From positions 62,001-126,000 of the forward strand of contig SECL01000005.1 of NCBI GenBank assembly GCA_004173455.1: 64,000 nt of DNA. Reading direction: 5' to 3'. This stretch comes from Moraxellaceae bacterium (GTDB taxonomy: Bacteria; Pseudomonadota; Gammaproteobacteria; Pseudomonadales; Moraxellaceae). Under the pieces are notes generated by a model. The model saw only the letters and a list, made by a program, of their open reading frames with translations. It was not told the DNA's origin and made no database searches. The position numbers and the translations under genes were made by a program. Below are positions 9,356 through 18,917 of the stretch, one piece after another (position 1 is the first letter of the stretch; the number at the start of each line of letters is the position of its first letter).

Positions 9356-10564
9356 TCAGGCTGCTTTTTCATGATGTCGCGTGCCCAGCCAGACTATCAG
9401 CGCCACGCCACTGAGCACTAACCCCAGCGCGGAAACACCAGCCCACGCATAATGCTGGTACATCCATGCCGAAGCCAGCGAACCAAAAGCCCCGCCAATA
9501 AAATAACTGAGCATATAACCTGCATTTAAGCGGTTACGGGCTTCCGGCTTAATCTGGTAAATAATATTCTGGTTAACCACATGCACCAGTTGCACGCATA
9601 GATCCAGCACAATAATGCCTATGATCAATGCAATCACCGAGTGTGCGCCAAAATATACAGGCAGCCACGACAGCATCAGCAAAATGCAGCCTACGGTGGT
9701 GGTTTGTCCTGATTTGCCTTGATCGACCATTTTACCGGCCTTGGTTGCAGCCAGTGCCCCAGCAACGCCAGCCAGACCAAACAGGCCAATCATAAAATCC
9801 GAAAAGCCAAAGGGCGCTTCGGACAACAAAAAAGCCAGCGGTGTCCACAAAATACTAAAGCAGGCAAAAATTAGCCCACCAATGACCGAACGCCACAGGA
9901 ATATTTTTTCAGTTTTAAAAAAAGTGAAAATAGACGCCAGCAATTGCGGATAGGACAAGCCAGCACTGTGATGCCGGGTGGGCAAGTTGCGATATAACAC
10001 CACCGTGGTGAGCAACAGCATGGCAGCCGCACACCAGTAAATGGTACGCCAGTTGCCCAGATCCGATAAAAAGCCTGCCACCGTCCGCGCCAGCAATATG
10101 CCCAGCAACAGGCCACTCATGATAGTGCCCACCACCTGCCCGCGCTGGTGCGGACTGGCCAGTGCCGACCCCAGTGGCACAATCACCTGCGCCACCACCG
10201 AGAAAAAACTGGTAATGCTGGTACCAATAAACAGCATCCAGATATTCATGGATAACGCACTGAGCAGTAAACCACTGGTGGATAATAGCAACATCGTAAT
10301 GATGAGACGACGCTGCTCAAACAAGTCACCCAGTGGCACCAGTAGTACCAAACCTAAGGCATAGGACAACTGCGCCACCGTCACAATCACACCAGCGCTG
10401 GCATACGACAACTGAAAATAGTCGGCAATACTGTGCAGCAGGGGTTGGGCATAATAATTGCTGGCCACGGCAATACCGGTGGTAAATGCCATCAGCATGA
10501 TCATGCCACGACTTAATGAGGCTTCTTGGGATAAATGGTCAGGTACAGCATGGGGAACAGACAT
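9356..10564 (-). CDS. major facilitator superfamily exporter
   Basis: A 402-aa protein with about 12 hydrophobic segments. MFS motif A is visible after the second (GDLFEQRR), and an ARTVAGFLSDLGNWR segment leads into TM6. Layout resembles the YnfM/arabinose-efflux-like proton-coupled exporters, but substrate cannot be read from sequence. The start is ATG 10564 and no neighbouring regulator is present. Monocistronic by position. Confidence 0.85.
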   Translation of the reverse strand: MSVPHAVPDHLSQEASLSRGMIMLMAFTTGIAVASNYYAQPLLHSIADYFQLSYASAGVIVTVAQLSYALGLVLLVPLGDLFEQRRLIITMLLLSTSGLLLSALSMNIWMLFIGTSITSFFSVVAQVIVPLGSALASPHQRGQVVGTIMSGLLLGILLARTVAGFLSDLGNWRTIYWCAAAMLLLTTVVLYRNLPTRHHSAGLSYPQLLASIFTFFKTEKIFLWRSVIGGLIFACFSILWTPLAFLLSEAPFGFSDFMIGLFGLAGVAGALAATKAGKMVDQGKSGQTTTVGCILLMLSWLPVYFGAHSVIALIIGIIVLDLCVQLVHVVNQNIIYQIKPEARNRLNAGYMLSYFIGGAFGSLASAWMYQHYAWAGVSALGLVLSGVALIVWLGTRHHEKAA

Positions 10565-10840
10565 TGGGCTTTATATGAATGTTGCAAAATAATTGCTGCA
10601 AAGTATGCCCCAATTGAGGGACAACACGCTAATTAAAGTTAATTCCTCCAGCGGGTGATAGCAATGATATGCAATCAGGCTGCAAAATAATTGAAATCAT
10701 CCCTGAAATTAACTCTTGCTTACCCTACTGCTTAATCAAAGCAATAGTTGATAAATTTGGGCACAAAAAAAGCACTCAACATGAGTGCTTTTATGCGGTA
10801 TTGCGGTGAGTCGACTTTAAACTTAGCCGTGATCTATAGC
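10565..10840. other. intergenic region between MFS gene and small secreted-protein gene
   Basis: About 275 bp, A/T-rich, holding the terminator of the small secreted-protein gene (10764-10790) and presumably the MFS promoter. Nothing else recognised. Confidence 0.4.
10764..10790 (-). terminator. intrinsic terminator of the small secreted-protein gene
   Basis: Read on minus, AGCACTCA-TGT-TGAGTGCT is a perfect 8-bp hairpin followed by seven T. Confidence 0.85.
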
Positions 10841-11161
10841 TTATTTAAACGCTACGGCTGAATTACACAGCGCCATGCGATTGGAGTTTTTGGAAGGTGA
10901 CCAGTCAGTACCTGCATTGGTTTTGAAATAACCCAATGGGCCAACCTGTTTGGCCAGTGCCTGACAGGCTTTCATATCAGCATCACTGCCATCGGCACTA
11001 CCGCTTGCCTTACAACTGCCACTATTGCAACGCCAATCCATGTTATCGCCCTGAACGTTGCCCTGATGGGCGCTACCTGCGCTGTATTCAACTGGTGCAG
11101 CCCACGCCTGTGACATACCCAGCATCAAAAGCCCCATCCCCAACAGATGTTTGATTTTCAT
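10841..11161 (-). CDS. small secreted four-cysteine protein, unknown function
   Basis: A 106-aa protein with a Sec signal peptide (MKIKHLLGMGLLMLGMSQAW, cleavage near AWA-AP). The roughly 84-residue mature part has four cysteines in the arrangement WRCNSGSC...ACQALAKQVG...LCNSA, suggesting two disulphides. The layout (W-x-C-x4-C, then C-x-x-LA-x-x-x-G, then a last C) resembles small proteobacterial exported proteins of unknown role. The start is ATG 11161 with AAGGAG 7 nt upstream. It has its own terminator, so probably a single-gene transcript. Confidence 0.8.
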   Translation of the reverse strand: MKIKHLLGMGLLMLGMSQAWAAPVEYSAGSAHQGNVQGDNMDWRCNSGSCKASGSADGSDADMKACQALAKQVGPLGYFKTNAGTDWSPSKNSNRMALCNSAVAFK

Positions 11162-11273
11162 CAAACCACTCCTTCTATAAAGGATCGGTGATACACACGA
11201 TCCATTGATTATAATATACGCTATTTTTCAGTGTAGTTCAGTAGTAAAACAGGCGTCAAATATACATATATTG

Positions 11274-12215
11274 TTACAACTGCGACGCATTGAATGTATC
11301 GCATTGATTGATATCACCTGTTTTAAGACCGGTATTAAACCAGTGTGAGCGCTGCGCACTGGTACCGTGGGTAAAGCTGTCAGGAACCACATGACCCGTT
11401 GCCTGTTTTTGCAAATAGTCATCACCAATCTTATGCGCGGCATCCATGGCTTCTTCTACATCACCCGCCTGCAAGAACTGGGTGCGTTGCTGGTTGTGAT
11501 TGGCCCAGACCCCGGCAAAGCAGTCGGCCTGCAACTCCTGCCGCACAGATAACGCATTGCTTTGGCTTTCACTGGCTTGCTGGCGTGCTTGCTGTACTTT
11601 GGTAGAAATGCCCAGCAGGTTTTGTACATGATGGCCCACTTCATGCGCAATCACGTAAGCCTCGGCAAAGTCGCCTGCCTGATCGTTACGGGTGGTTTCG
11701 CTACTGTTTTGCTGATCGCCGCTAATGCCCATTTGCTGCCGCATTTGCTGGAAAAATGACAGGTCAATATAAACTTTTTGATCGACGGGGCAATAAAACG
11801 GCCCCATAGCCGATTGTGCCGTGCCACACCCAGATTGCACGCCATTACGGAACAGTACTAAAGTTGGCTTTTGATATTGCTGGCCGGAACTGGCAAAAAT
11901 CTGCTGCCAAGTATCTTCGGTATCCGCCAAAATGACCTGCACCATTTGGCGGGTTTGCGCATCTTCCGCGGTTTCCTGATAGGGTTGTGCAGTTTGCTGG
12001 CTGAGTGATTGGCCACCCACAACCGCCAATGGATTAATCCCAAAAACCTTCCAGACGATCAGACCCAGAATCACCACCACAATGGTGCCCTTCACGCCCA
12101 GTCGGGAAAAAATCGCCATCAGCGCCAGTGGGCTGGCACCGCCACCGCCAAAACTACCGCCACTGGCGCGCTGATCTTCAACCTGATTACTTTCACGACG
12201 TCCTTTCCAGCGCAT
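11274..12215 (-). CDS. ypfJ: YpfJ/KPN_02809-family neutral zinc metallopeptidase
   Basis: A 313-aa membrane-anchored putative zinc protease. A short charged N-terminus (MRWKGRRESNQVEDQR) and a glycine-rich stretch precede one transmembrane segment (about residues 41-58, VKGTIVVVILGLIVWKVFG). The metal-binding HEVGHH motif is at 191-196, and two cysteines (SGCGTA, FYCPVD) are likely paired. The catalytic part would face the periplasm. Physiological substrate is unknown for the family. The start is ATG 12215 with AGAGG 6 nt upstream. Confidence 0.92.
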   Translation of the reverse strand: MRWKGRRESNQVEDQRASGGSFGGGGASPLALMAIFSRLGVKGTIVVVILGLIVWKVFGINPLAVVGGQSLSQQTAQPYQETAEDAQTRQMVQVILADTEDTWQQIFASSGQQYQKPTLVLFRNGVQSGCGTAQSAMGPFYCPVDQKVYIDLSFFQQMRQQMGISGDQQNSSETTRNDQAGDFAEAYVIAHEVGHHVQNLLGISTKVQQARQQASESQSNALSVRQELQADCFAGVWANHNQQRTQFLQAGDVEEAMDAAHKIGDDYLQKQATGHVVPDSFTHGTSAQRSHWFNTGLKTGDINQCDTFNASQL

Positions 12216-12300
12216 GATGCACCTCTTGTCTGGGGATAATATTTAAAAATTACGCTTAATAAAGCTTAGCAACGCTGCATAATGCTTGTTGTAGCCCAGC

Positions 12301-13236
12301 CTAAGACTTGGCCGTCGTCCAGATTTTCTGACCCAGACTAATCACAATCAATACAATAACACCAGCCACAATACCCAGCAGGCCATTAAGCAGTGTAGGT
12401 AATAAGGCTTCAAACAACTGGCCAAAAGCCGGAATGCCACCCGCCTGCTCGGCACGGTGATCAATCCAGTGGTGAAACAGCGGAATGCCATGCGCAATAA
12501 TGCCGCCTCCAACCAGAAACATGGCCGCAGTCCCAACAATGGAAAGGGTTTTCATTAAATACGGGGCAAAGCTGATTAAGCCCTGCCCGATTCGCTTAGC
12601 CCATGCGCTTGGTTTTTTGAGCAGGTAAAAGCCTGCATCATCCAGCCGCACGATACCGGCTACCAGTCCATACACACCAGCAGTCATGATCACGGCAATA
12701 ATACTGAGCACGATCAGTTGATCCAGTAACGGGGCATCGGCCACGGTTCCCAGACTAATCACAATAATTTCTGCTGATAAAATAAAATCGGTACGAATAG
12801 CGCCCTTGGTTTTTTCTTTTTCAAATTGCGCCAGATTTTGAATATCCAGCTCGGCCTTTTTTTCAGTAGCATTGGCATTCGCGCTGGTTTTATCCTTACG
12901 ATGAAACAAACTATGTGCCAGCTTTTCAACGCCTTCATAACACAGGTATAGACCGCCCAGCATCAGCAGCAACAACACGCCCTTTTCCCAGAACGCACTA
13001 ATCAGCAAGGCAAGCGGCACCAAAATGACTTTATTAATCAGGGAACCTTTGGCCACAGCCCAGACCACCGGAATTTCACGGTCTGCCCGTACACCACTGA
13101 CTTGCTGGGCGTTGAGTGCCAAATCATCGCCCAGTACTCCAGCAGTTTTTTTGGCGGCCACTTTGCTCATTAACGCCACATCATCCAGAATTGTGGAGAT
13201 GTCATCCAGTAAAGTCAGTAAACTGGCTCCAGCCAT
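12301..13236 (-). CDS. yedI: DUF808 (YedI-type) inner-membrane protein
   Basis: A 311-aa membrane protein with the DUF808 opening [20 protein letters not shown] and [19 protein letters not shown]. These are followed by several hydrophobic helices and a charged cytoplasmic loop ([20 protein letters not shown]). Function of the family is unknown. It stands alone; the ribosome site is weak. The 250 bp upstream (13237-13486) shows no recognised element. Confidence 0.9.
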   Translation of the reverse strand: MAGASLLTLLDDISTILDDVALMSKVAAKKTAGVLGDDLALNAQQVSGVRADREIPVVWAVAKGSLINKVILVPLALLISAFWEKGVLLLLMLGGLYLCYEGVEKLAHSLFHRKDKTSANANATEKKAELDIQNLAQFEKEKTKGAIRTDFILSAEIIVISLGTVADAPLLDQLIVLSIIAVIMTAGVYGLVAGIVRLDDAGFYLLKKPSAWAKRIGQGLISFAPYLMKTLSIVGTAAMFLVGGGIIAHGIPLFHHWIDHRAEQAGGIPAFGQLFEALLPTLLNGLLGIVAGVIVLIVISLGQKIWTTAKS

Positions 13237-13486
13237 CTTGTTCTACCCAATACAATAATTAGCGGTAACATACGGAATTTTAAATTGTAGTTCTATCCAT
13301 AAATTGCTGTAAAAAGATTATTTTTTGCAAACTCTACCTGAAATCGCCTCAGCATTAGCCTCCACAATTGCCAATCAGTTAGGGCAAAGATGCAAAATTT
13401 TGCTGAAATGTTGTGCTGTAACCACATGATCCATAGCCGATCAATAGATAGTGCGGTCATACCCGACAAGTAACTATTCGTTAAAA

Positions 13487-14005
13487 TCAGCGATTAAAAT
13501 CAGTCCTGTCAGTCCATTGCTTGGCACGGTTCTCAGTATCTTGCGGATCAATCGTCACGCGGCTTACTGGCGGGTAGTAGCGTCGCGCCGGATGATACGA
13601 CAGTGAACTGGAAGGATATAAATAATAAGTGTCCTGATTAAAATAGGTATCACTAGTGGCATTTTGTGGAGCAATGACCTGCACTTGCCGGTTAATGACG
13701 GTGCTACTGGGTGCCTGATAATACAGTCGGGCAGCGATGGTTGGTCGCTGGCTCTCGCTACGGCGATGACGCGGATATGCCCCTTGGCGATGATAGCCCG
13801 GCGATTCACCCAGCACTTGCCGATGGTAAGGTGAAGGCAGCGGTTCAGGTTTGACCCGACCTTGATAAATAACCCGTGGGGTTGGCACAGGTTGCGGTTT
13901 TACACTGGCGGCCAGCAATGTGGTGGCGGCCAATGCCGGTAAACTGGCGATCGTGCCAACGCTCAAAGCAAGCAGCGTAAGGACTGTTTTTTTAATGGCT
14001 GTCAT
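13487..14005 (-). CDS. secreted proline/arginine-rich protein, unknown function
   Basis: From ATG 14005 the product is 172 aa and begins with a signal peptide (MTAIKKTVLTLLALSVGTIA, cleavage near ALA). An in-frame start at 14047 would add 14 residues; no start has a strong ribosome site. The mature chain is rich in P, R, Y and Q with short repeats (KPQPVPTPRVIYQGRVKPEP) and no recognised domain. It looks like an exported, basic, mostly unstructured protein. Divergent from trpS. Confidence 0.7.
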   Translation of the reverse strand: MTAIKKTVLTLLALSVGTIASLPALAATTLLAASVKPQPVPTPRVIYQGRVKPEPLPSPYHRQVLGESPGYHRQGAYPRHRRSESQRPTIAARLYYQAPSSTVINRQVQVIAPQNATSDTYFNQDTYYLYPSSSLSYHPARRYYPPVSRVTIDPQDTENRAKQWTDRTDFNR

Positions 14006-14191
14006 AATGAAAGTCTTGTGAATGGGCAGCATCATTTTAATGCGCATGGTTTACTTTAATTTAATTTGGTAAAACTCACAATTCGATCAGATTATATACA
14101 ACAAAAATGGGTTGAATTCTCTACAATATCCGCCTATTTGCAGCCCTTACCTGCCACAATCACTCATTATTATGAAAGCGGAACTGGATTT

Positions 14192-15208
14192 ATGAGCAGT
14201 ACTACCGACAAGCGTCCCGTTGTTTTAACTGGTGACCGAACCACAGGACAACTTCATCTAGGGCACTATGCTGGCTCATTAAAAACCCGTACCACCTTGC
14301 AGGATAGCCATCACCAGTTTTTGCTGCTGGCTGATGCACAGGCTCTAACCGATAACTTTGATAACCCGGAAAAAGTACAGCGCAACGTGCTGGAAGTGGC
14401 GCTGGATTATCTGGCAGTGGGTATTGATCCCACCAAGACCACTATTTTTGTGCAATCCTGTGTGCCAGCATTGTCCGAGCTGACCATGCTGTATTTGAAC
14501 TTTGTGACGGTAGCACGGCTAGAGCGTAACCCAACCATTAAGCAGGAAATTGTGCTGCGCGGGTTTGAACGTGATATTCCGGCGGGTTTCTTGTGCTATC
14601 CGGTGGCACAGGCGGCAGACATTACCGCGTTCAAAGCCACGCTGGTGCCGGTGGGTGAAGACCAGATTCCCATGATTGAGCAAACCAATGAAATTGCACG
14701 ACGCATTAACCGGCAGGTGGGTCAGGATATTTTGCCAGAATGCAAAGCCATGCTGTCCAACGTAGCACGCCTGCCCGGATTTGATGGCAAGGCCAAAATG
14801 AGCAAATCACTGGGCAATACCATCGTGCTGAATGCCAGCGATGATGACATCAAAAAAGCCGTCAACAAAATGTACACTGATGCCAATCATCTTAAAGTCA
14901 GTGATCCCGGTCAGGTGGAAGGCAATGTGGTGTTTACCTATCTGGATGCCTTTGATGAGTTTCCCGAAGAAGTGGCCGAGCTAAAAGCCCATTACCAGCG
15001 TGGCGGCCTAGGCGATTCCGTGCTGAAAAAACGCCTGTATGAGCGTCTGGTGGCCATGCTTGCACCCATCCGCGAACGCCGCAACCAGTTTGCGCAAGAC
15101 CCGGCCTATGTAATGGACGTGCTCCGTGACGGCACGCAAAAAGCGCAACTGGTCACCCAGCAAACGCTGAATGAAGTAAAAAATTCGCTGGGTTTATTCC
15201 GCTTTTAA
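14192..15208 (+). CDS. trpS: tryptophanyl-tRNA synthetase
   Basis: A class-I aminoacyl-tRNA synthetase that charges tRNA-Trp. The HIGH-type motif is HLGH in GQLHLGHYAGSL near residue 20-24, and KMSKS lies in GKAKMSKSLGNT. The 338-aa length fits the family. The start is ATG 14192, where MSSTTDKRPVVLTGDR aligns with the family; the frame is open upstream to 14066 but those 42 codons have no counterpart. It ends in a strong terminator and is probably a single-gene unit. Confidence 0.96.
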   Translation: MSSTTDKRPVVLTGDRTTGQLHLGHYAGSLKTRTTLQDSHHQFLLLADAQALTDNFDNPEKVQRNVLEVALDYLAVGIDPTKTTIFVQSCVPALSELTMLYLNFVTVARLERNPTIKQEIVLRGFERDIPAGFLCYPVAQAADITAFKATLVPVGEDQIPMIEQTNEIARRINRQVGQDILPECKAMLSNVARLPGFDGKAKMSKSLGNTIVLNASDDDIKKAVNKMYTDANHLKVSDPGQVEGNVVFTYLDAFDEFPEEVAELKAHYQRGGLGDSVLKKRLYERLVAMLAPIRERRNQFAQDPAYVMDVLRDGTQKAQLVTQQTLNEVKNSLGLFRF

Positions 15209-15230
15209 TTGGAAAGCAGTTGACCTTATC

Positions 15231-15267
15231 AAAAGCCTTAAGTCTATTGTTGCTTAAGGCTTTTTTA
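15231..15267 (+). terminator. intrinsic terminator after trpS
   Basis: AAAGCCTTAAG and CTTAAGGCTTT form an 11-bp perfect stem with a 10-nt loop, then T-run. Confidence 0.9.
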
Positions 15268-15360
15268 TGCGTGTTGATGAATGGATTTTATGGCTACTTG
15301 CACATCTGCTTCTATATAAATGTTAAATTTTAATATTTAAAAAGGAGTTTTCACACGATA

Positions 15361-15496
15361 GATACTGTTGCCGCAGTACACATTGATGGAGAAAAAATTA
15401 CCATAAGCCAGCGGTTTCTTCAAAAATTCATCATTATTTTTTGACGCCGAGGTATATGATGCGCTGATTCATCTGATGGTTTTGCCAGCAGCCTGA
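15361..15496 (+). pseudogene. possible frameshifted gene remnant upstream of pgaB
   Basis: Two overlapping open stretches in different frames read like protein. The first is DTVAAVHIDGEKITISQRF from 15361, stopping at 15444. The second, in the +1 frame, is SGFFKNSSLFFDAEVYDALI continuing to a stop at 15494-15496. AAAGGAG lies 10 nt before an ATA codon at 15358, as if a start codon had been lost. No family recognised. It could also be chance coding-like sequence. Confidence 0.3.
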
Positions 15497-15588
15497 TGTA
15501 TAGCAATCCGTGCCCTGAACCCTTTAAGCTTATTTCACCTGTCCTGTGGCAGCGTGATGCTTTTTGCATTTTTGAGTGTGTCACATGA
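15496..15588 (+). CDS. possible 30-aa upstream ORF coupled to pgaB
   Basis: ATG 15496 opens MYSNPCPEPFKLISPVLWQR and stops at TGA 15586-15588, overlapping the pgaB start in an ATGA arrangement. There is no clear ribosome site. It might be a translationally coupled leader or part of the preceding remnant. It is too short to confirm from composition. Confidence 0.25.
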   Translation: MYSNPCPEPFKLISPVLWQRDAFCIFECVT

Positions 15589-17594
15589 CGCGTTTTTTCT
15601 CCTTATTGTCGATGATATTGTGCATGCTGATTGCCCCGACCAGCTATGCCAAATCCATCACGTTTAATAAATCAACTAATCCGGTTGCTGCACATTTGCC
15701 AGCCGAACTCACTGTGATTGGCTACCATGAAATTGTAGCATCCAAGCAAGCGCTGATTGCCGATTATGCGGTTGCACCGCAGCAGTTTGAACAACAATTA
15801 CTCTGGCTCAAAAGTCATGGCTTTCATTTTGTCAGTATGGATGAGGTGCTGGCTGCCCGGGCCGGTAAACAAGCCCTGCCCGCCAAAGCTGTATTGCTGA
15901 GTTTTGACGATGGCTATGAATCGTTTTATCAGCACGCGTATCCGCTCATAAAAAAATATAACATTCCAGTGGTGCTGGCGCTGGTCGGCAACTGGCTCGC
16001 CCCTGACGATACGCAGCCAGTGGATTTTGATGGCCAGCACATTGACCGCAGCACTATGTTTAGCTGGACGCAATTGCAGGAAATGAATGACAGTGGGTTG
16101 GTGGAAATTGCCAGCCATACTTTTGATTTGCATGATGGCATTCTGGCCAATCCACAAGGCAACATGCAGCCTGCCGTGACCGCGCGCCTCTATGATCCGG
16201 GCAGCCAAAGCTATGAGTCTGATCTGGCCTATCACACGCGCCTGTATAATGACTTTAAGGCCAATAATGACCTGTTGATTAAACATGGCTTAAAAAAACC
16301 GCGGATTATGGTCTGGCCATACGGTCGCTATAATAATGAAGCACTGGACATTGCTAACCAGCTTGGCATGCCGATTACCTTTACACTCGATGATGGCCCC
16401 AACCTGCCCTCTACGCCGCTTTCCGTGTTGCGCCGTATTCTGGTGGACAGCAGCATGACGCCCAGTGATCTCGGTCAGGAAATCAGCATTCGCGAGCAGT
16501 TGCTGACCGACAATAACCGTGCCCAAAAAATCATGCATGTCGATCTGGATTATATTTATGATCCCGACCCCGCGCAGCAGGAGCGTAATCTGGGGCATTT
16601 GCTGGATCGGATTGCGGCCATGCATGTCAATACGGTGTACTTGCAAGCCTTTTCCGACCCAGATGCCAATGGTTCAGCCGATATGGTGTATTTTCCCAAC
16701 CGGCATTTACCGATGCGGGCGGACTTGTTTAACCGGGTTGCATGGCAAATCCGTACCCGCACGCAGGTCAAACGAGTCTATGCATGGATGCCTTTGCTGG
16801 CGTGGGAATTGCCCGACAATGATCCCGCGTCCAAAGATGTGATGATGGCTGAACAGGCTAACGACAGTCAGCACTTGAACATGGGCTATCATCGGCTATC
16901 GCCATTTTCACCGCTGGCACGCCAAACCATTACTGAAATTTATCAGGATCTGGCCAAGTCAGTGCCGTTTGATGGCATTCTGTTTCATGATGATGTGACC
17001 ATGTCAGATTACGAAGATGCCAGCCCCAAGGCTAAAGCCCAATATACAGCTTGGGGTTTGCCCAGTGATCTAAATGCTATTCGGAGTAACGACCAATTAC
17101 TGCAAAAATGGACGGCGCTTAAAACCCAGACTCTGGATGATTTTGCGCTGTCACTGGCCGCCGAAGTCCGCAAGCAGCAGCCTTGTCTGCTTACGGCACG
17201 TAACCTGTATGCGCAGGTCGCGCTCAAAGCCTATGCAGAAAACTGGTATGCGCAATCGCTGGAAAACTCATTGCGCGATTATGATTTTACCGCCATCATG
17301 GCCATGCCTTATATGGAGCAGGCCAAAGACCCGGATGCGTTTTATGCCAGTATCGTCAAACGGGTCAAAAGCTATCCCGAAGGGCTGAAAAAAACCGTGT
17401 TTGAATTGCAGGCAACCGACTGGCGCACCAACACCCCCGTATCGACCGAGGAACTGGCCAACACCATCAGCAAGTTGTATTTACAGGGTGTGCGCCATGT
17501 AGGCTACTATCCGGATGACCCGATCAAGGATCACCCCGATCCATTGATGTTGCGCCGGGTATTTGACAGTAAATCCAGTGCAGCCTTGCCCTAA
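15585..17594 (+). CDS. pgaB: poly-beta-1,6-N-acetylglucosamine N-deacetylase PgaB
   Basis: Periplasmic enzyme that partially de-N-acetylates PNAG so it can be exported through PgaA. 669 aa (E. coli 672). A signal peptide (MTRFFSLLSMILCMLIAPTS, cleavage near SYA) is followed by a NodB-type deacetylase domain (about 40-290). Catalytic/metal residues are D108-D109 in SFDDGYESFY, H178 and H183 in ASHTFDLHDG, and VWPYGRYN. The C-terminal glycoside-hydrolase-like domain (about 305-660) contains FDGILFHDDVTMSDYED. There is no obvious lipobox, unlike the E. coli lipoprotein. The start is ATG 15585 (GAG 8 nt upstream); a GTG at 15576 is an alternative. First gene of pgaB-pgaC-pgaD; its stop abuts the pgaC start. 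Confidence 0.95.
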   Translation: MTRFFSLLSMILCMLIAPTSYAKSITFNKSTNPVAAHLPAELTVIGYHEIVASKQALIADYAVAPQQFEQQLLWLKSHGFHFVSMDEVLAARAGKQALPAKAVLLSFDDGYESFYQHAYPLIKKYNIPVVLALVGNWLAPDDTQPVDFDGQHIDRSTMFSWTQLQEMNDSGLVEIASHTFDLHDGILANPQGNMQPAVTARLYDPGSQSYESDLAYHTRLYNDFKANNDLLIKHGLKKPRIMVWPYGRYNNEALDIANQLGMPITFTLDDGPNLPSTPLSVLRRILVDSSMTPSDLGQEISIREQLLTDNNRAQKIMHVDLDYIYDPDPAQQERNLGHLLDRIAAMHVNTVYLQAFSDPDANGSADMVYFPNRHLPMRADLFNRVAWQIRTRTQVKRVYAWMPLLAWELPDNDPASKDVMMAEQANDSQHLNMGYHRLSPFSPLARQTITEIYQDLAKSVPFDGILFHDDVTMSDYEDASPKAKAQYTAWGLPSDLNAIRSNDQLLQKWTALKTQTLDDFALSLAAEVRKQQPCLLTARNLYAQVALKAYAENWYAQSLENSLRDYDFTAIMAMPYMEQAKDPDAFYASIVKRVKSYPEGLKKTVFELQATDWRTNTPVSTEELANTISKLYLQGVRHVGYYPDDPIKDHPDPLMLRRVFDSKSSAALP

Positions 17595-18875
17595 ATGGTG
17601 ACTCTCTTGCTCAATCACCTTGCACACTTATGGCACTTGCTGCTGGGTTTTGTGTTTTATTATCCCCTGTTTATGTCGTATCTGTGGATGATGGGCGCAC
17701 TGCTATTTTACCGGCGCGAACGCAAAGAACCAGCGTACCACACGCCGCCTTTATTGCCCAATCCGCCGGCGGTGAGTGTGCTTGTTCCCTGCTTTAATGA
17801 GGGTGACAATGCCGAAGAAACCATCCGGCATGCACTGGCACTGCACTATCCGGACTTTGAGGTCATTGCCATTAACGATGGCAGCACCGACAACACCGCT
17901 GATGTGCTAAACCGGCTGGCCGCACAGCACGACAGGCTCAAGGTGGTGCATCTGGCACGCAATCAGGGCAAGGCCATGGCATTACAGGCCGGTAGTCTTT
18001 TGGCCAGAGCCGAGTACCTGATTGGCATTGATGGCGATGCGCTGCTTGACCCGCATGCAGCGCACTGGATGGTGCGGCATTTTGAAAAAGACCCAAGCGT
18101 TGCGGCCGTCACCGGCAATCCGCGCATCCGTACCCGTACCACCTTGCTGGGCAAGATTCAGGTGGGTGAGTTTTCTTCCATTGTCGGCATGATCAAGCGG
18201 GCGCAGCGTAGTTTTGGTCGGCTGTTTACCGTGTCGGGGGTGATTACAGCCTTTCGCAAAAGTGCCGTGCATGACGTAGGTTACTGGTCGGCCGATATGC
18301 TCACTGAGGATATTGATATTACCTGGAAACTACAGCGTGCGGGTTGGGACATCCAGTTTGAACCCAATGCTCTGGTGTGGATTTTGATGCCGGAAACCCT
18401 CAATGGCTTGTGGAAACAGCGACTGCGCTGGGCCATGGGCGGCGCACAGGTTTTGCTCAAAAATCTGGATGTGTTTTTTAAACCCAAACAAAACTTTTTG
18501 TGGCCACTCATGCTGGAACTTTGTCTGTCATTGGTGTGGTCATACCTGATGCTGCTGGTGGCCGTGCTGTGGCTAATCAGTTTTATCCTGCCCGTGCATA
18601 CCCTGCCTGTGATTGGCTCACCGTTTGTGCCACATGGAACAGGTATTTTTCTGGGGGCAACCTGCCTGATCCAGTTTGCCTTAAGCAAATGGATGGACAG
18701 TCGTTATGAGTCGCGTCTGGGTCGCAATTATTACTGGATGATCTGGTATCCACTGGTGTTCTGGATGATCAATATTTGCTCCACGATTGTGGCTTTTCCC
18801 AAGGTGTTATTACGCCGCGACGGCAAGCGGGCACGCTGGGTTAGTCCCGATCGTGGTGTTCGTCCTAATCTTTAA
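17595..18875 (+). CDS. pgaC: PNAG synthase catalytic subunit PgaC (copy 1)
   Basis: Inner-membrane family-2 glycosyltransferase that polymerises UDP-GlcNAc into PNAG with PgaD. 426 aa. Two N-terminal transmembrane segments lead into the GT-A domain (VSVLVPCFNEGDNAEETIRH, INDGSTDNT, IDGDALLDP, TEDIDITWKLQ) and the QRLRWAMGG motif (Q/RxxRW). Three to four more membrane segments follow. All catalytic motifs are intact. It begins directly after the pgaB stop (TAA-ATG), so translation is coupled. It is clearly homologous to, but distinct from, the second PgaC at 20062-21339. Confidence 0.95.
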   Translation: MVTLLLNHLAHLWHLLLGFVFYYPLFMSYLWMMGALLFYRRERKEPAYHTPPLLPNPPAVSVLVPCFNEGDNAEETIRHALALHYPDFEVIAINDGSTDNTADVLNRLAAQHDRLKVVHLARNQGKAMALQAGSLLARAEYLIGIDGDALLDPHAAHWMVRHFEKDPSVAAVTGNPRIRTRTTLLGKIQVGEFSSIVGMIKRAQRSFGRLFTVSGVITAFRKSAVHDVGYWSADMLTEDIDITWKLQRAGWDIQFEPNALVWILMPETLNGLWKQRLRWAMGGAQVLLKNLDVFFKPKQNFLWPLMLELCLSLVWSYLMLLVAVLWLISFILPVHTLPVIGSPFVPHGTGIFLGATCLIQFALSKWMDSRYESRLGRNYYWMIWYPLVFWMINICSTIVAFPKVLLRRDGKRARWVSPDRGVRPNL

Positions 18876-18917
18876 CTACAGCCTTAAATACAGCTTTACC
18901 TCTAACCTTAAATCTAA

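Larger units (their letters stand above)
15209..15584. other. intergenic region between trpS and pgaB
   Basis: Holds the trpS terminator, a possible gene remnant and a small upstream ORF, described separately. No promoter with both boxes could be assigned to pgaB. Confidence 0.4.
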
